Positions 42,012-54,311 of a DNA stretch of 64,000 bases are shown here, piece after piece. The first letter of the stretch is position 1. Each line of letters opens with the position of its first letter. The notes below the pieces were generated by a model. The model was not told the origin of the DNA. It did not search any database and saw nothing but the letters and a program-made list of their open reading frames with translations. The position numbers and the translations under genes are program-made. Source of the stretch: Gongronella butleri. Its lineage: Eukaryota > Mucoromycota > Mucoromycetes > Mucorales > Cunninghamellaceae. The stretch lies in NCBI GenBank assembly GCA_025201375.1, contig JAIWZP010000012.1, positions 310,001 to 374,000 of the forward strand. The letters are read 5' to 3'.

Positions 42012-43358
42012 GCGCTGAAATTTCTTACCCGTCATTGGCAAAGAACTTGGCACAGTAGTAGCCGACGTTGCCGAAGCCTTGGACGACGACGGTGGAGTCC
42101 TGGATCTTGCCATTGAGGCCGGTCTTTTGCTGGACCTCGGGGTAGCTCAAGAATTCGCGGACACCATAGTAGATACCAAGACCGGTGGCCTCGGTACGGC
42201 CACGGACACCACCTTGGGAGAGGGGCTTGCCAGTGACACAGCCAGCGGCATTGACATCGGCGGCGTTGAATTGGCGGTAAGTGTCCATGATCCAAGACAT
42301 TTCACGGGGGCCAGTGCCGACGTCAGGGGCAGGGACATCAACACCTAAACAAAAACGAAAAATTAAGGAGGTGAGACACGTGAGATGTGACTCTTTTGTT
42401 CCCCCTTTTTGCTTTGGCAACGTCAATTGGGTGCCATGGCGGGATACTTACCAGCACCGATGAAGTTCTTTTGGCACAATTCCATGGTGAAGCGGCGAGT
42501 GATGCGCTCGAGCTGCTCAACAGTGTACTTGCGGGGGTCAATCTTGATACCACCCTTGGCACCGCCGACTAAAAAAAGACCGTGAGAATCGCATTTCCAA
42601 AAATGGCAATTGGCTAGTGAGAAAAAAAAATTTTCTCCTCGCCACGTTGCCCCACACACCGATTCACAAATTTTCGCGTCCACTTACAAGGAACATCGAC
42701 AACAGCACACTTGTAGGTCATCAGCGAGGCCAAGGCTAGATGTTGAGAAAAAGAAAGCAGCGTGTCAGTATCGAAAAAGCAAGAGAGCGACGCGGTTTTC
42801 TCGTTTTTTTTTCGCTTTTCTTTTCTCCCTCTCTCTTTTTTTTTTTTTGCGCCGCGGGCATTACCTTCAACCTCCTGGAGGTCGACTTCCTCAGAGTAGC
42901 GGATACCACCCTTGACGGGCAAGCGGTGGCGGGAGTGCTGGGCACGGTAACCTAGCAACAAAAGAAGCGAGATGAGCAAGATGGCTCTTTTTGACGCGCC
43001 TCTTTTTTCTCTCTTTGCTTTACCTTCAATGACCTCGGTCTTGCCATCGCCCATTTCGATGGGGAAGGTGACGCGGAGAACCGAGTCAACAGCGCGGAGA
43101 TGGCTCAGGGTGCCGTCTTGGATGCCAGAGATCTTGGCGGCAGAGTCATAGTAGTTTTCCACGGATTGCAAGAAAGAGGGCTCATCGGTCTCGCAGGCAG
43201 CTTGCGTGGCGGCTAAAGAGAGAGAAAAAAAGGATTAGCGCGTGAAACACGCAAGGGGGGCGCGCTCAATGGCGTTCAAAGGCATTCAATGGCTTACCAG
43301 TGGTCAAGTTGCGCAACATGGTGGGCATGGCGGGCACGGCGGTGCGGCGCGCAGCCAT
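41252..43358 (-). CDS. Glutamate dehydrogenase, GLUD1-type (mitochondrial)
   Basis: Exons 43298-43358, 43024-43212, 42865-42951, 42688-42735, 42452-42568, 42029-42344 and 41252-41933 (minus strand) give 499 residues. It interconverts glutamate and 2-oxoglutarate plus ammonium. The N-terminus [20 protein letters not shown] is a mitochondrial presequence. Key elements are [15 protein letters not shown] (substrate Lys region), [45 protein letters not shown], the dinucleotide fold [21 protein letters not shown] and [12 protein letters not shown]. This length and these signatures match the animal/protist hexameric GLUD family, not the 450-residue fungal NADP enzyme or the roughly 1000-residue fungal NAD enzyme. 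Cofactor use is not certain from sequence. Intron 6 carries a 31-nt homopolymer. Confidence 0.95.
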
Positions 43359-45815
43359 AGCCAGAGGGCGAGAGCTGTTGCGAATGGAGAGAGAGCAAAA
43401 AAGAAAAAAGTACGCGTCAGTGCCAGGTTTCAATGTCTTTTGCAAGCTCACAAGCTTGTAATGCTGCATTGGCGCGGTGCACCTACGTTTGAGGGAGTTG
43501 CTTCAGGAGGAAAGAGGCCATTGTTGCACACAAAAGATACAATAAAGAAAAAGAGAGAGAAGGGTGATAAAGAAAAAGAAAAAAAAAAAGGGTTGTCACG
43601 GAAAAGAAGCGCTGGATATTTATATGTTTCCCTCGGGCCATCGGAACTGGCGTCAAGCACGCTGATTGGCCACGCTGACAGATGCATTGGGCCCTTTTTG
43701 CGCTCCTCCAACGTTTCAGCCCGCGGGGTTCCTCCATGTACCATAAATGGACATCACCTTGCCCACGGATGACATGTTTCACACTCGGTCGCCTTGCCAA
43801 AAAGGAAACGGAAAAAAAGAAGGCCCTTTTGCCCTTGACCCCCCCGCCTCTTTAACAAGGGTACCACGCTTAGCACCATTTGACAAGATAAAAAAAAAGA
43901 CACTATTTTTCTTTTTTTTTGAAAAGACATCCATGATGTCCAGACAACAACAAAAAAGCACGCTTGGCATCGCCCAACATTAATGATCTGCCCCTCCAAT
44001 TGTTGCCCTTAAATTTTTTTTAATAGTGGCTCTTGCCGCGAGAGAGCCGTTGAGGTGTCTTTTAAGACATGAGATAGAAAAGGGCCTGGATTTTGGCCCA
44101 GGATCATGCTGATAGGAATTTTTTGGCAAAATATAAGGGCAGGGCGACAAAAAGTCAGCGCAGGGACGATCTTGCCACAGAGATGCACGCTTTGGGAAGA
44201 TTGTAAGGGTCAAGACAGGGAAAACGTGGGGTAAAGCCAGCAAAAACAAAGTAAAAAGAGCGCCCAATGGGCTTCATGCAGCCAGCGCGCCATTAAATCT
44301 TACCCAAAACAGCCTGTTGCCATGGCTGGCCACTCTGTCGCGGTGGACGCGTCGCTGGCTTTTGTTTGATCTGCCATTTGAGAGGGTATCTTCACATTTG
44401 CGGGATTCTTCGGGCAAATCTGGTTTCCTTGCATTTCAACACACCCAATGGCACTTGCACCCGGCCACTCATGAAGATTGCCTTGTATATTAGTCTTTTC
44501 GCGCGCCTGGCCAAGGAATACCAACTCACTTCGAGCCAATCAATGGCTTCTTTTGCACTTTTTCTGCTTCACCTGGATGCCTATCACCAAACATCACCCG
44601 GTCCCCAATGGCCGCTCGTGCGCGTCCTTGGCATGGACAGTGCTCGATCCAATCAACGCGTCAAACGCGACTATTTCAATTTAATTCTTTTCCTGCACGT
44701 CGATGTTAATGTATTTTGTTTTTTTTCTATCTCACATGCACCCGGGCATGATGCGCAGCGCTTTGGAACACTTTTCGTGTATACCTGGAAGTATCAAGCA
44801 CGTCACACTCTTTTCATGTGCACGTGAAACGTACGCTTTCTCGTTTTTTTTATGTTTTAGTATTTTCATTCGCGCACGGCCATCAGGCTCAAGTTTCTTT
44901 AGCCTTTTTTTTTTCTTTGGTGCATTGTCACATGCCTCTCGGACAGGTCCGCGCGCGTGTGCCGGAAAGCAAGGTGAAGGGCAAAAGGATCTAATCTAGT
45001 CGCACACGACGTAATTGGTCCCTTGACCCATATGAGATCATCATGACCCAGCACAATTTGGCTTGCCTCCTGCCTTCAATGGAAGATGTAATGGAAGAGG
45101 GAGGTTGCAGTTGAGAAGCAAGGGCGTAATGGGGGAGGGACGCGCATTAAATCGCGCAAAATACAAAAAAAGGGGGGAAGACGACAGGCTAGGAGGGAGC
45201 TTGGATGAACATTGAGCGCCATTACATTCCAAGGGGGGAGGCAAGACAATCGTTTGAAGCCTGCCAATGACAAGAGACCGATGCGCTGCACGCGGAGGTC
45301 GCCATTGGTCCCGCGGGACTCAACTGATGCGATAGTGCATTGCGGTTTCGCGAACCCGGAACAAAGTCTCCCTCTTTTTTTTTTTTATTATTGGTTGAAC
45401 CAAGGCCACTTGTTTGGTTCCGTCGTCGTTGTAAACAAAGGAGCTGACCGGCAAACGAGTTGCATGCGCTTTGTAAATTGGCATTTCTTGTTTCAGGGTC
45501 GGTGAACGTGGATTTGCCGATCTCGACGTGGGGGGGATGTGTGAATGATTACCCAGTGGGCAATGAATGACCAATTCATGCACAAGAAAGGAAAAAGGGG
45601 TATATTTTTTGCAGACAGCGGGAAACCTCGGGTAAAAAGTGCACAAAAAAAGAAATAAAAATAAAGCGACGATCCGACGGAGCTCTTTATTAATGATGTG
45701 ATGTGTGGAACGAGAGACAAAGGATGAATGGGAGTGCGGGGTCAATAGGTGGAAGCATGCAGAAAATAAGAAAAGAGTAAAAAGGTAGAATGCAATGGTC
45801 TAAAAGGAATCAAAA
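43359..45815. other. 2.4-kb intergenic region
   Basis: The part next to GDH is its upstream region: a minus-strand TATAAA lies at 43619-43624, and pyrimidine-rich sense sequence precedes the start. The rest has no gene I can support; frames are short and overlap on both strands. A minus-strand AATAAA (TTTATT 45686-45691) fits the 3' end of the carrier gene. Confidence 0.5.
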
Positions 45816-46896
45816 TCAGATTTTAGCCAGCACAAGCTGACGATCGTGGAAAGCGGCGTGCCACTTTTTGAATTGCTCGAGAACGACAAAGGTGATGATG
45901 GTTTGGGGCGCAAGGCGGATGAACGCGGGCGTCCAGCCCTTGAAAAACGAGGCAATGCCTTCATTTCGATACATGCCTGCCATGATCTGCAGCGCCGAAC
46001 CGGACACGGTGGACGCCGTCATGATGCGCGTCTTGATGACGTCCACGGGCGAGCAGACGGTCGTGGCAACGAGACCCTACAAGCAAAAAAAAACAAAAAA
46101 GAACAAAAATTAGCTCCAATGGCTCAAAATCCACGCCATAAACGCCCCTTTTGCCACCGAAAGAAAGAATAGACACTTACAGCGAGTGTACTTGAGGTGA
46201 AATGGAGAATAAGGCCATCCTGCAACGGCGAGTAGCGCAGGAGCAAGTCTTTGAACGAGTCGTATGAGACGCATTGTGAAGAGGTCATGAGGATGGCGCG
46301 ATTGATGTTGGGACCGACGCCTCGGAAGAGAGCGGCCATGCCTTCTTCGCGGGCAATGCGCACGACACCGTCCAAGGCGTGCTTGTAATTACGACGCTGG
46401 TGCAGAGGCAATTGGCCGTCGTTTTGCATGCGCACGTTGACGACATCACCAGGATTGCCACATGCACCACCCAAAGCGCCCGCCGTGCTGGATGCGATCA
46501 GCATTTGCCATACGGAAAGGTCTAAAATAAAAAAGACGGCATTTTTAGTGCCAATTGCTCGATTTGGGGGACAAGAATCAATGCAGGAGGATGTTGGCGG
46601 AACTAACCTTTCTTGTTGCCCTGAGCCATCATATAGGCCTTTAGCTTCTCGTAGCCACCAAAGCGCACAGTCGAATAGGTTGCTTGGCGCAAAATACTAG
46701 CCGACAGACCGGCATACAGCTGCAACACGCCCTCGGTGCGAGCAATATTCAACATGGTGGCGAGCATGCCCTGGTTGACAGCTCCCTTGGTATTCTGCAA
46801 GCGCACCTTTGTCAGGTCAAAAGGGTGGACGACCATGGCCGCAATGCAAGAAGCGGCACCGCCAAAGTAAAAAGGAGTCGACCGTTTTGAAGACAT
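45816..46896 (-). CDS. DIC1: Mitochondrial carrier, dicarboxylate type (Dic1-like)
   Basis: Exons 46608-46896, 46181-46521 and 45816-46076 (minus strand) give 296 residues, the usual carrier length. Three tandem repeats each carry the signature PX[D/E]XX[K/R]: PFDLTKVR, PGDVVNVR and PVDVIKTR. FYFGGAASCIAAMVVHP, VRFGGYEKLK, GNPGDVVNVRMQNDGQLP and RNYKHALDG are characteristic of the dicarboxylate carrier, which exchanges malate or succinate for phosphate across the inner membrane. It feeds the TCA cycle and gluconeogenesis. Substrate assignment comes from overall family resemblance; another di/oxo-carboxylate carrier is the alternative. Confidence 0.9.
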
Positions 46897-47732
46897 GGAT
46901 ACAACAAAAAAACGAAAGGTAAGGGGAATATAAAAAAAAAGAGAGAAGGGAGGAAAAGAAAGACAATAAGGGAAGAAAAAAGAAAATGATAAGACTTTTG
47001 AAAGGTTGTGTGTTCCCCCTATTTATTTTCATGCGGCTTTGAAAATTTTTTTTGGGTCGAACATCAGCTCAGGAACTTGCCAAAGATATTTTTCTATGGC
47101 CAAGATTTAAGCTTTCCATCTTGACAAAAATACCCTCCTTTGTTGCGATGGACGAATCATGGCCTTGCTCGTAAAAAATTAAGAGAAAACAAATGAGCCG
47201 CTATTGGGCCGATATCTTTGTATACACACGCACAAGCACACACTTTCTTTTGGCCCCATGGAATCCCCACGAGGGTCGTCATCCGCTGACTTTATTTTCT
47301 TCTGTCGTTTTTCTTTGATTTTTTGGTAGCATTGACTGGTCTTGGAAGCTTTTCTGGGAGCCAAAGGGAGACATGTGCCCGGTCGGTATTTCGATTCTCC
47401 GTCATCCGACCTTAGCCAATAAGCTTCCGATGGCCAGCCAATCAGCGTCCAATCGCAATTGCCGAATTCATTGAAAAGACTCATCGTTGGTCACATCGCA
47501 CGCCCCTCTTTCCTACATTTCCCTTCAAACACCCCTTGAATGACAAACAAGGTGCTGCAACGCCTCCTTTTGGCGTGAGATCATGAAAAAGAGACGCAAA
47601 AAGATGCACGACATGCCATGGCCGCCACAAGGGGGGCATCTTTTACGCGCCCCTTTCAATAGCCAATGGACATTGCGCCGCATTCACGGAGTTTCACGTT
47701 CTTTTTTTACGTCTCATCGGTGGTTTTTCACA
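46897..47732. other. Intergenic region upstream of the carrier gene
   Basis: The promoter of the minus-strand carrier gene should lie here (pyrimidine-rich sense leader at 46900-46990). No gene is supported. Confidence 0.45.
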
Positions 47733-48314
47733 ATGAGCACCACACCAACTCCTCAAAAAGAGCCCTTTGATCTAGCCCATTGGCATCAAACAACGAGAAA
47801 ATCAACATCAAGGGTCTTTAAGCGCTCATTTGGGCTGTTTGGAACATTACTCAGCCTTTTATTCAAACCAACGGCTATTCACGTGCCTTCAGACGCGCTT
47901 TTCGTTTTTTTTAGAATTCGAGCGAGTGTTCCAGGAAGAATGAGCAAAATTGCCCTTGAAATAATCGCCACCTTGGCAAATCGAGTTGTCATTCACACGA
48001 GGGCAGCAGTTGAGGCAACGCTCGTTCTTTGGACGCAGTTGCAAGTGGCCTGTACACAAAAGCACAGAAAAGCAGACGAACAGGATTTTAGTTGAATTGC
48101 AGTGTTGATTATCAATGTGCACCAGATCCAGCATCTTTTTTTATTTTTTCATCTTGCATGGACGCCTGATGTGCAGGAAGATTTGCGGGAAATGCGGATG
48201 GTCAATGGGACGATTGCTGTGGGGTTATTAAGCCATTGTGTTTTTGAACGGGGTTCGAAAATGATGCGATTGCAAGCGGCAAAAGGACGACTTCATGCCA
48301 TTGCGCACCAGTAG
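47733..48314 (+). CDS. Possible small gene, two exons, unknown
   Basis: Two open stretches in the same frame, 47733-48044 and 48177-48314, can be joined through an intron GTGGCC..GTGCAG (132 nt, with a pyrimidine tract before the acceptor). The result is 149 residues. The product starts MSTTPTPQKEPFDLAHWHQ, has a hydrophobic helix LFGTLLSLLF, then helical segments (KIALEIIATLANRVVIHTRAAVEATLV, MMRLQAAKGRLHAIAHQ). Amino-acid composition looks protein-like, with no poly-Phe or poly-Lys artefacts. The donor is weak, and I recognise no family. An upstream in-frame ATG at 47583 is possible. Confidence 0.4.
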
Positions 48315-49863
48315 AGCAGTGTGAAGCGGCAAAGCAAAGAAAAATTGTCTCAAAATGGAAATATCACACCGCGAAGTCAAAGAGCAAACGTGCTTTGATG
48401 TACCTTCACTGTATAAGCAACTTGCTAAGGTTTCATCAAAACTGATCTCCTGGAGCAAGCATTTTTTACCGCGCTCTTACGCTGCTTCAATCGAGAGCTG
48501 CCATTTGTCGATTCGGTGCATCATAGCCGAGAAAGCAACAAAACTGTGATTTTACAGCCCATATTGCGTGTTAGCTTGTTTAAATGGTTCCAAATTTTAC
48601 GCTAGTAGGGGCATTGGGCGTCTGTTCGTCGCGTCTTATGCAAAAGATCAGAGATTGATTCGGTGGTTGGCGAGCAAATCGCCATTTGGCTTTTGGCCTG
48701 CAGCCGCGCGCCGCGAGCCGAATTTTGGGAGAAAAAATGTCATAACACCCGATTCTCGCCAAACTTGGACGGGTGGTAGGCGCCAACGAGCACTGCACGT
48801 TGGGGCATGTTTCACGGAAATCCACCTTGTGGATTTTGAGAAAATCGAGGTTTAGTGAGCTGGAGGCCATCATTTCATATGCTCATCCTTCGACGACAAA
48901 ACGCGCTAGAGCCGATCTGCCGCCATTTCCCCAGAGAGAATCATCTCTAGTTCCATGTGTGTACATTGCATGGTACAATGATTATTTGCGAGCCGGCGTA
49001 TTTGCGAGTTGAAAATCACCTTCAAAGCACGCTGTTTCGACGCGTCGCCACTCACGCACAAAGCGCGTTTTCTTGCGATCAATGGCATCCACGTTTGCGC
49101 ATGATCGGTGTGCGCGAGATATATTTGTTTCAGGCCGCTGAAAGCACGTCTTTGATCGATGGCATTGAATTGAAAATCAGCATTTTTCGGGCTTCCATTG
49201 ACATTTTCTCCACAGCTTGCATAACAATGTCCGATGCTTGCCAGCATACGAAATGATGAGGGAGGCATGATCTTGCTACCCTCCAAGTTTCGTGGCAATC
49301 TAGCGACCTTTTTGGTTTTTTGAAAAATGGCCAAGGGTTCATCCAGGGATTTTGGCCATTTTTTGCACGGTCTGTTGCTCGTCATCTACTCGACTTGGAA
49401 GCCAGTGAGTGAGCTCAAACGAAAGCTGGACGCGACCTTGTTCAGCTGGGTGCGGGAACCAGCCAATCAAAGCTCGGGACGCGCTAACACGGGAGAAAAT
49501 GGATAATTTATGATTTTTGCGTGTTTGTCACCCTTCAAAGGCGCATTCCATGATAAAATGCCACTCATTTGACAGTCCTCAAGCTCTAGCATCTTTTGTT
49601 CGCGCACGGCCATGTATGCCTTTCATGTTGGTTTGGGGCATTTCGCGCAAAATGGATTTTACGCGGGGAGCCTTTTCATTGGACCCTTTGAAACGCCGCG
49701 CACAGGGCGGCACACACCCGGGCGACCGGACTGTGCTCTGGCCCACTTTCTTGCTCGAGAATTGAGCATGGGGGTCAAACGCCAATCCGTATCGCCCTCT
49801 TTTCTTCCCCTTCTTTGTCGCAACCTCCTTTTTTTTTCTTTTCTCTTTTTCTTTTCATCTCTT
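48315..49863. other. 1.5-kb intergenic region
   Basis: No gene is supported; short frames occur on both strands without motifs. The last 60 bp are C/T rich and lead to the V-ATPase promoter. Confidence 0.5.
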
Positions 49864-49869
49864 TATATA
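49864..49869 (+). promoter_or_regulatory. TATATA box candidate of the V-ATPase subunit A gene
   Basis: TATATA lies 39 nt upstream of the ATG at 49908, after a pyrimidine-rich stretch. The spacing implies a very short 5' UTR. Confidence 0.45.
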
Positions 49870-49907
49870 CCAAGTTCGCTATTACTTGCTTTTAAACATT
49901 TGAAATA

Positions 49908-52701
49908 ATGGTAAAAATGGCGCAACTTTTTCGACAAAGCACAGACGACGAAGAGACACGCGCTTTTCAAAGGCTTGGCACTCACGTTGTCTTTACTGCT
50001 TTTTTTTCTGCCTGAAACGACTTAGGCTGGCGCACTTGAAAACGCACGAAATGAGCTCCCTCGCATCCGTGATGTGGATGACGAGACACAGTTGGGCTAT
50101 GTCTTCTCGGTGTCGGGCCCTGGTAGGGTTTTGCGCAATAAAACGTGTCGCGCGTCTTGGTTTGCTTATCTTGTGCCTTTTTTTTTTTTTTTTTTTACAG
50201 TCGTGGTTGCCGAGAACATGCGTGGCTCTGCCATGTACGAATTGGTACGTCGCCAATGAGATGGGCATGCCATGCAAAAACGCGCAAATGTTCATTTTCT
50301 GTGATTTTTTTTCTTTTTAGGTGCGTGTCGGTCACAATGAGCTGATTGGTGAGGTCATTCGTATCGATGGCGACAAATCGACGCTGCAGGTTTACGAGGA
50401 AACAGGTAAATTAGGCTTCTTTCTCCGTTTGTTTCAAGAGTGATTTGATGGATTTGTTTATTTTTTCTTTTTTAAAATAGGCGGTCTGACGGTTGGCGAC
50501 CCCGTGTTGCGTTCCGGCAAGCCCTTGTCTGTGGAATTGGGCCCTGGCTTGATGTCCAACATCTATGACGGTATCCAGCGTCCCTTGAAGGCTATTCAAG
50601 AAGCCTCGGAGAGCATTTACATTCCGCGCGGTATCTCGACGCCCGCCTTGGACACCCAGGTGTCCTGGGACTTTACCCCTGTCAACTTCCAGGTAAAAAG
50701 CGAGCTCATTGGACCCCACCAACGTGCACGCGTTGTACTGATTTGCGTCTAAACTTTTTTTTTTTATTTTGATACCCAGGTGGGCGATCACATCACTGGC
50801 GGTGACGTGTACGGCAAAGTGTTTGAGAATTCGCTCGTTTCGAACCACAACATCATGCTTCCTCCCACTGCGCGTGGTACGATTTCGTACATTGCGCCAA
50901 AGGGCCAGTACACGATCAACGATGTTGTACTCGAGGCCGACTTTGAGGGCGAGACGTCCAAGTACACGATGAAGCAATTGTGGGCCGTGCGTACGCCGCG
51001 TCCCGTGGCCGAGAAGCTGACGGCCAACCATCCTTTGCTTACGGGTCAGCGTGTTTTGGACTCGCTTTTCCCCTGTGTCCAAGGTGGCACCACCGCCATC
51101 CCCGGCGCCTTTGGCTGTGGCAAGACCGTCATCTCCCAGTCGCTCTCCAAGTACTCCAACTCGGACGTCATTATCTACGTCGGCTGTAAGTCCTACTTTT
51201 AATGCGAATTTTTTTGTTAAAATCGCTCAATTCAGCCGCACGGCGATTTGCCCGATTGGAAAGCGGTTGCTTTCGACGTGTGCGAATCCCCCTCCCAGAC
51301 ACTCACCCCCCCTTTTTTTTGGACTTTTTTTCCTCAATTAGGTGGTGAGCGCGGCAATGAAATGGCTGAAGTGTTGATGGACTTCCCCGAGCTGTCGATT
51401 GACATTGATGGCCGCAAGGAGTCGATCATGAAGCGCACGACGCTCGTGGCAAATACGTCCAACATGCCTGTCGCTGCTCGTGAAGCCTCCATTTACACCG
51501 GCATCACGCTTTCTGAATATTTCCGTGATCAGGGCAAGAACGTTGCCATGATGGCTGATTCCACCTCGCGCTGGGCCGAAGCCCTTCGTGAAATCTCGGG
51601 TCGTCTCGCTGAAATGCCTGCTGGTAAGTTTTATTTTTGAAAAAAAAGAAAAAAAAGACTCAAAACGCGCTCGTTAATAGACTCTGGTTACCCCGCCTAT
51701 CTTGGTGCGCGTCTCGCCTCTTTCTACGAGCGTGCTGGCAAGGCCACGTGTCTTGGCAACCCCTCTCGCGATGGCAGTGTCACGGTCGTTGGCGCGTAAG
51801 TGGCTCAAACAAGCAAAAAACCGAATTTACGCGCGTTTCGCGACAAAGACGCGTCGATTCGCATGTCAAAGCGCGTTTCTTTGGCTATGGCACTCTTAGG
51901 CTTGCCCTATGAACGTGCCGCGACGCGTGTCGCGCGGCGTCCATTCTTTGATTTTACGCATTTTGTTGCTCACATCTCACTTTTTTTTTTTCAGTGTGTC
52001 GCCTCCTGGTGGTGATTTCTCCGACCCTGTGACGGTGTCGACGCTCGGTATTGTGCAGGTGTTCTGGGGCTTGGACAAGAAGCTCGCGCAGCGCAAGCAT
52101 TTCCCGTCGGTCAACTGGAACCTGTCGTACTCCAACTACATGAAGGTGCTCGACCCCTACTATGAGCAGGCTGACCCCGAGTACACCCACCTCCGTGACA
52201 AGACCAAGGAAATCTTGCAAATGGAGGAGAACTTGGCCGAAATCGTCCAATTGGTCGGCAAGGTACAAAGAAACAAAAACAAAATTTGAAAAAAAAAAAA
52301 GCGCTATTTTTCTCATTGCCTCTTTTTTTTTTTTTTTTTTTTTTTGCCTGTAGAGCGGTTTGAACGAGACCGACAAGATCACGCTGGAGGTTGCGCAGAT
52401 CATCAAGGACGATTTCTTACAACAAAACGGCTACAGCAATTACGATCGCTATTGTCCGTTCTACAAGACGACGTGGATGCTGCGCAACTTGATTGGGTTC
52501 TACAACCACGCGATCCATGCCGTCGAGGCATCCAACAACCAGATCACCTGGGCCAAGATCCGCGACCAATTCGGCGATGTCATCTACAAGCTGTCGTCCA
52601 TGAAGTTTGAGGACCCTGCCGATGGTGAGGCCGTCCTTGTTGAAAAGTACACCGCCTTGCAAAAGGAGATCGAGGCCAAGTTCCGTGATTTGGAGGTGTA
52701 A
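49908..52701 (+). CDS. VMA1: V-type H+-ATPase catalytic subunit A
   Basis: Ten exons (49908-49910, 50026-50122, 50201-50244, 50321-50405, 50481-50692, 50780-51185, 51342-51623, 51681-51795, 51995-52262, 52354-52701) give 619 residues. It is the ATP-hydrolysing subunit of the V1 sector that acidifies vacuoles and endosomes. Motifs in order are [15 protein letters not shown], the Walker A GAFGCGKT (about 51104-51127), [54 protein letters not shown] and [16 protein letters not shown]. The first exon is only the ATG; joined to exon 2 it gives [12 protein letters not shown], in line with other fungal N-termini. No intein is present at YVG/CGERG, but an intron sits there. Confidence 0.98.
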
Positions 52702-53896
52702 AAAAAAAAAGGAGGAAAAGCGCGTCTCGCGCGCGCGACACGTGTTGTTTTATGTATCAGGACCCCCCTTTCCCGTTTTTTTTCTTTTTGCCACGATAAA
52801 ATTAAAAAAAAATTGCTTGCTTTTTTGTATCTCGTCAAGCTTTGCGTGTTGTTTTTGCGAAACCCAGTTTACATGACAATGGATGTGCCAATTGGGTCCG
52901 TCCATGGTCGTTTTCTTTGCTTTTTTATGTTTTGTGTGATCCAATTTGGGTCTTGTGGGCCATTGGGGCCAGCCCACATGCACTCTTTTTTGCGCTCGCC
53001 GCACGGCGCACGCGCGTGTGTGGTGTGGTGTGGCCGCTCACACCGGCCAACGAGGAACGGAGTTGGCTTCGTCATTGCCATCACACTTTTGTTTGGTTCT
53101 CCTCTTCGCTGTCTCTCTCCCCCCCCCGTGCTGATAACACAGCTGGTCGTACCTTTTGAAAATTTTTTTATTTTTTTGCGCTTCTCTTTTCTCTTTCGTG
53201 CACCCTCATCCTTTTTTCAAAGTGGATGCGACTATTGCTTCCTTGACCTGCTACCCACTTTATACTTTTTTTTATCTCGCTTTTCCCTTCGTTTCTCTCG
53301 CTGTTTCTCGCTCTTTTTTTTTTTTTTTTTTTTTTTTTCCTGCGCTTTCGCCTCGCTTTGCTGATCAGCACGCACTAGACACCCACTTTTGTCCTTTGAC
53401 TTTGGTAAGTTTCACGACAAAACGAGCAAAATTACGTCGATAGAGCCAAAAAAACGACAGCCGGGCAGCAAAAGCCGGGACCGCAGCGTGACGGGAGGGG
53501 GAAAAAAAGGGCGCGAATTGAGCGTCTCGAGCAAAAGAAAAGAGGGCAAAAGAGGGAAAATGGGATGCACGGTGTGTGTATGGGGAGGGGAGACCATGGA
53601 TGCGCCAAACGGCTGTTTATGAGGTCTAGCAGACGACGTCACAAGAAGGGGGGGAGTGCGGAGCGCTGACAAAATAGAGCGATGGACGGAAAAAGTGGGC
53701 GAGATTGTGGTGGTGGTTGGGTGCAACGGACAAAAAAGGAGGTTTTTTTTTATTTTTTTATTTTTTTATTTTTTTATTTTTTTTTTTTTTTGCTCTCTGT
53801 GCATGGAAAGAGGGGGGTGGTGGGTAGGCCGCCAAATGGAGATGGATTTTGCATGGCAACACACTCATTTTTTTTTCTTTTAAAGAGATAATAAGG
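52702..53896. other. 1.2-kb intergenic region, promoter/5' UTR of the CHD gene
   Basis: Pyrimidine-rich in the first two-thirds, with poly-T at 53315-53338 and C runs. A strong donor-like GGTAAGT at 53403 followed by purine-rich sequence could start a 5' UTR intron of the CHD gene. TTTTTTTA repeats occur around 53743-53790. No protein gene is seen. Confidence 0.45.
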
Positions 53897-54256
53897 ATGC
53901 CGGCTTATCAATATTACAAGGGCGGGTCGTCATCAACGAGCGCATCCACATCATCATCGTCGTCACCAGCGTCATCCGCTCGCCCAATCTCAATGCACGC
54001 ACTGTCACAATATGACGACCGTCCCAAGCGAAATGCGCGCAAAAAGGTCAATTCCTATTACGCCGACGATTTTGACCAGGACGACGAAGAAGACGAAATT
54101 GAGGAGGATGAAGAGGACGATGACGATCCCATGGATTTGGACGACGACGAGCTATCGGAGGATGATGACGACGACCCAATCGTCGACGACCAGGTACTAC
54201 CATGGATGCAGCTTGTCTCTTTTGTCTAGGGCGTCAGATGACGATGCACAATGGCT

Positions 54257-54311
<55 letters not shown>

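Noticed and set aside
48568..48873. Overlapping 95-97-codon frames on both strands
   Set aside because: Open on both strands over the same bases with no motif and no splice context; chance frames.
51186..51341. VMA1 intein
   Set aside because: The segment is only 156 nt, has GT-AG borders and no intein motifs. It is an intron.
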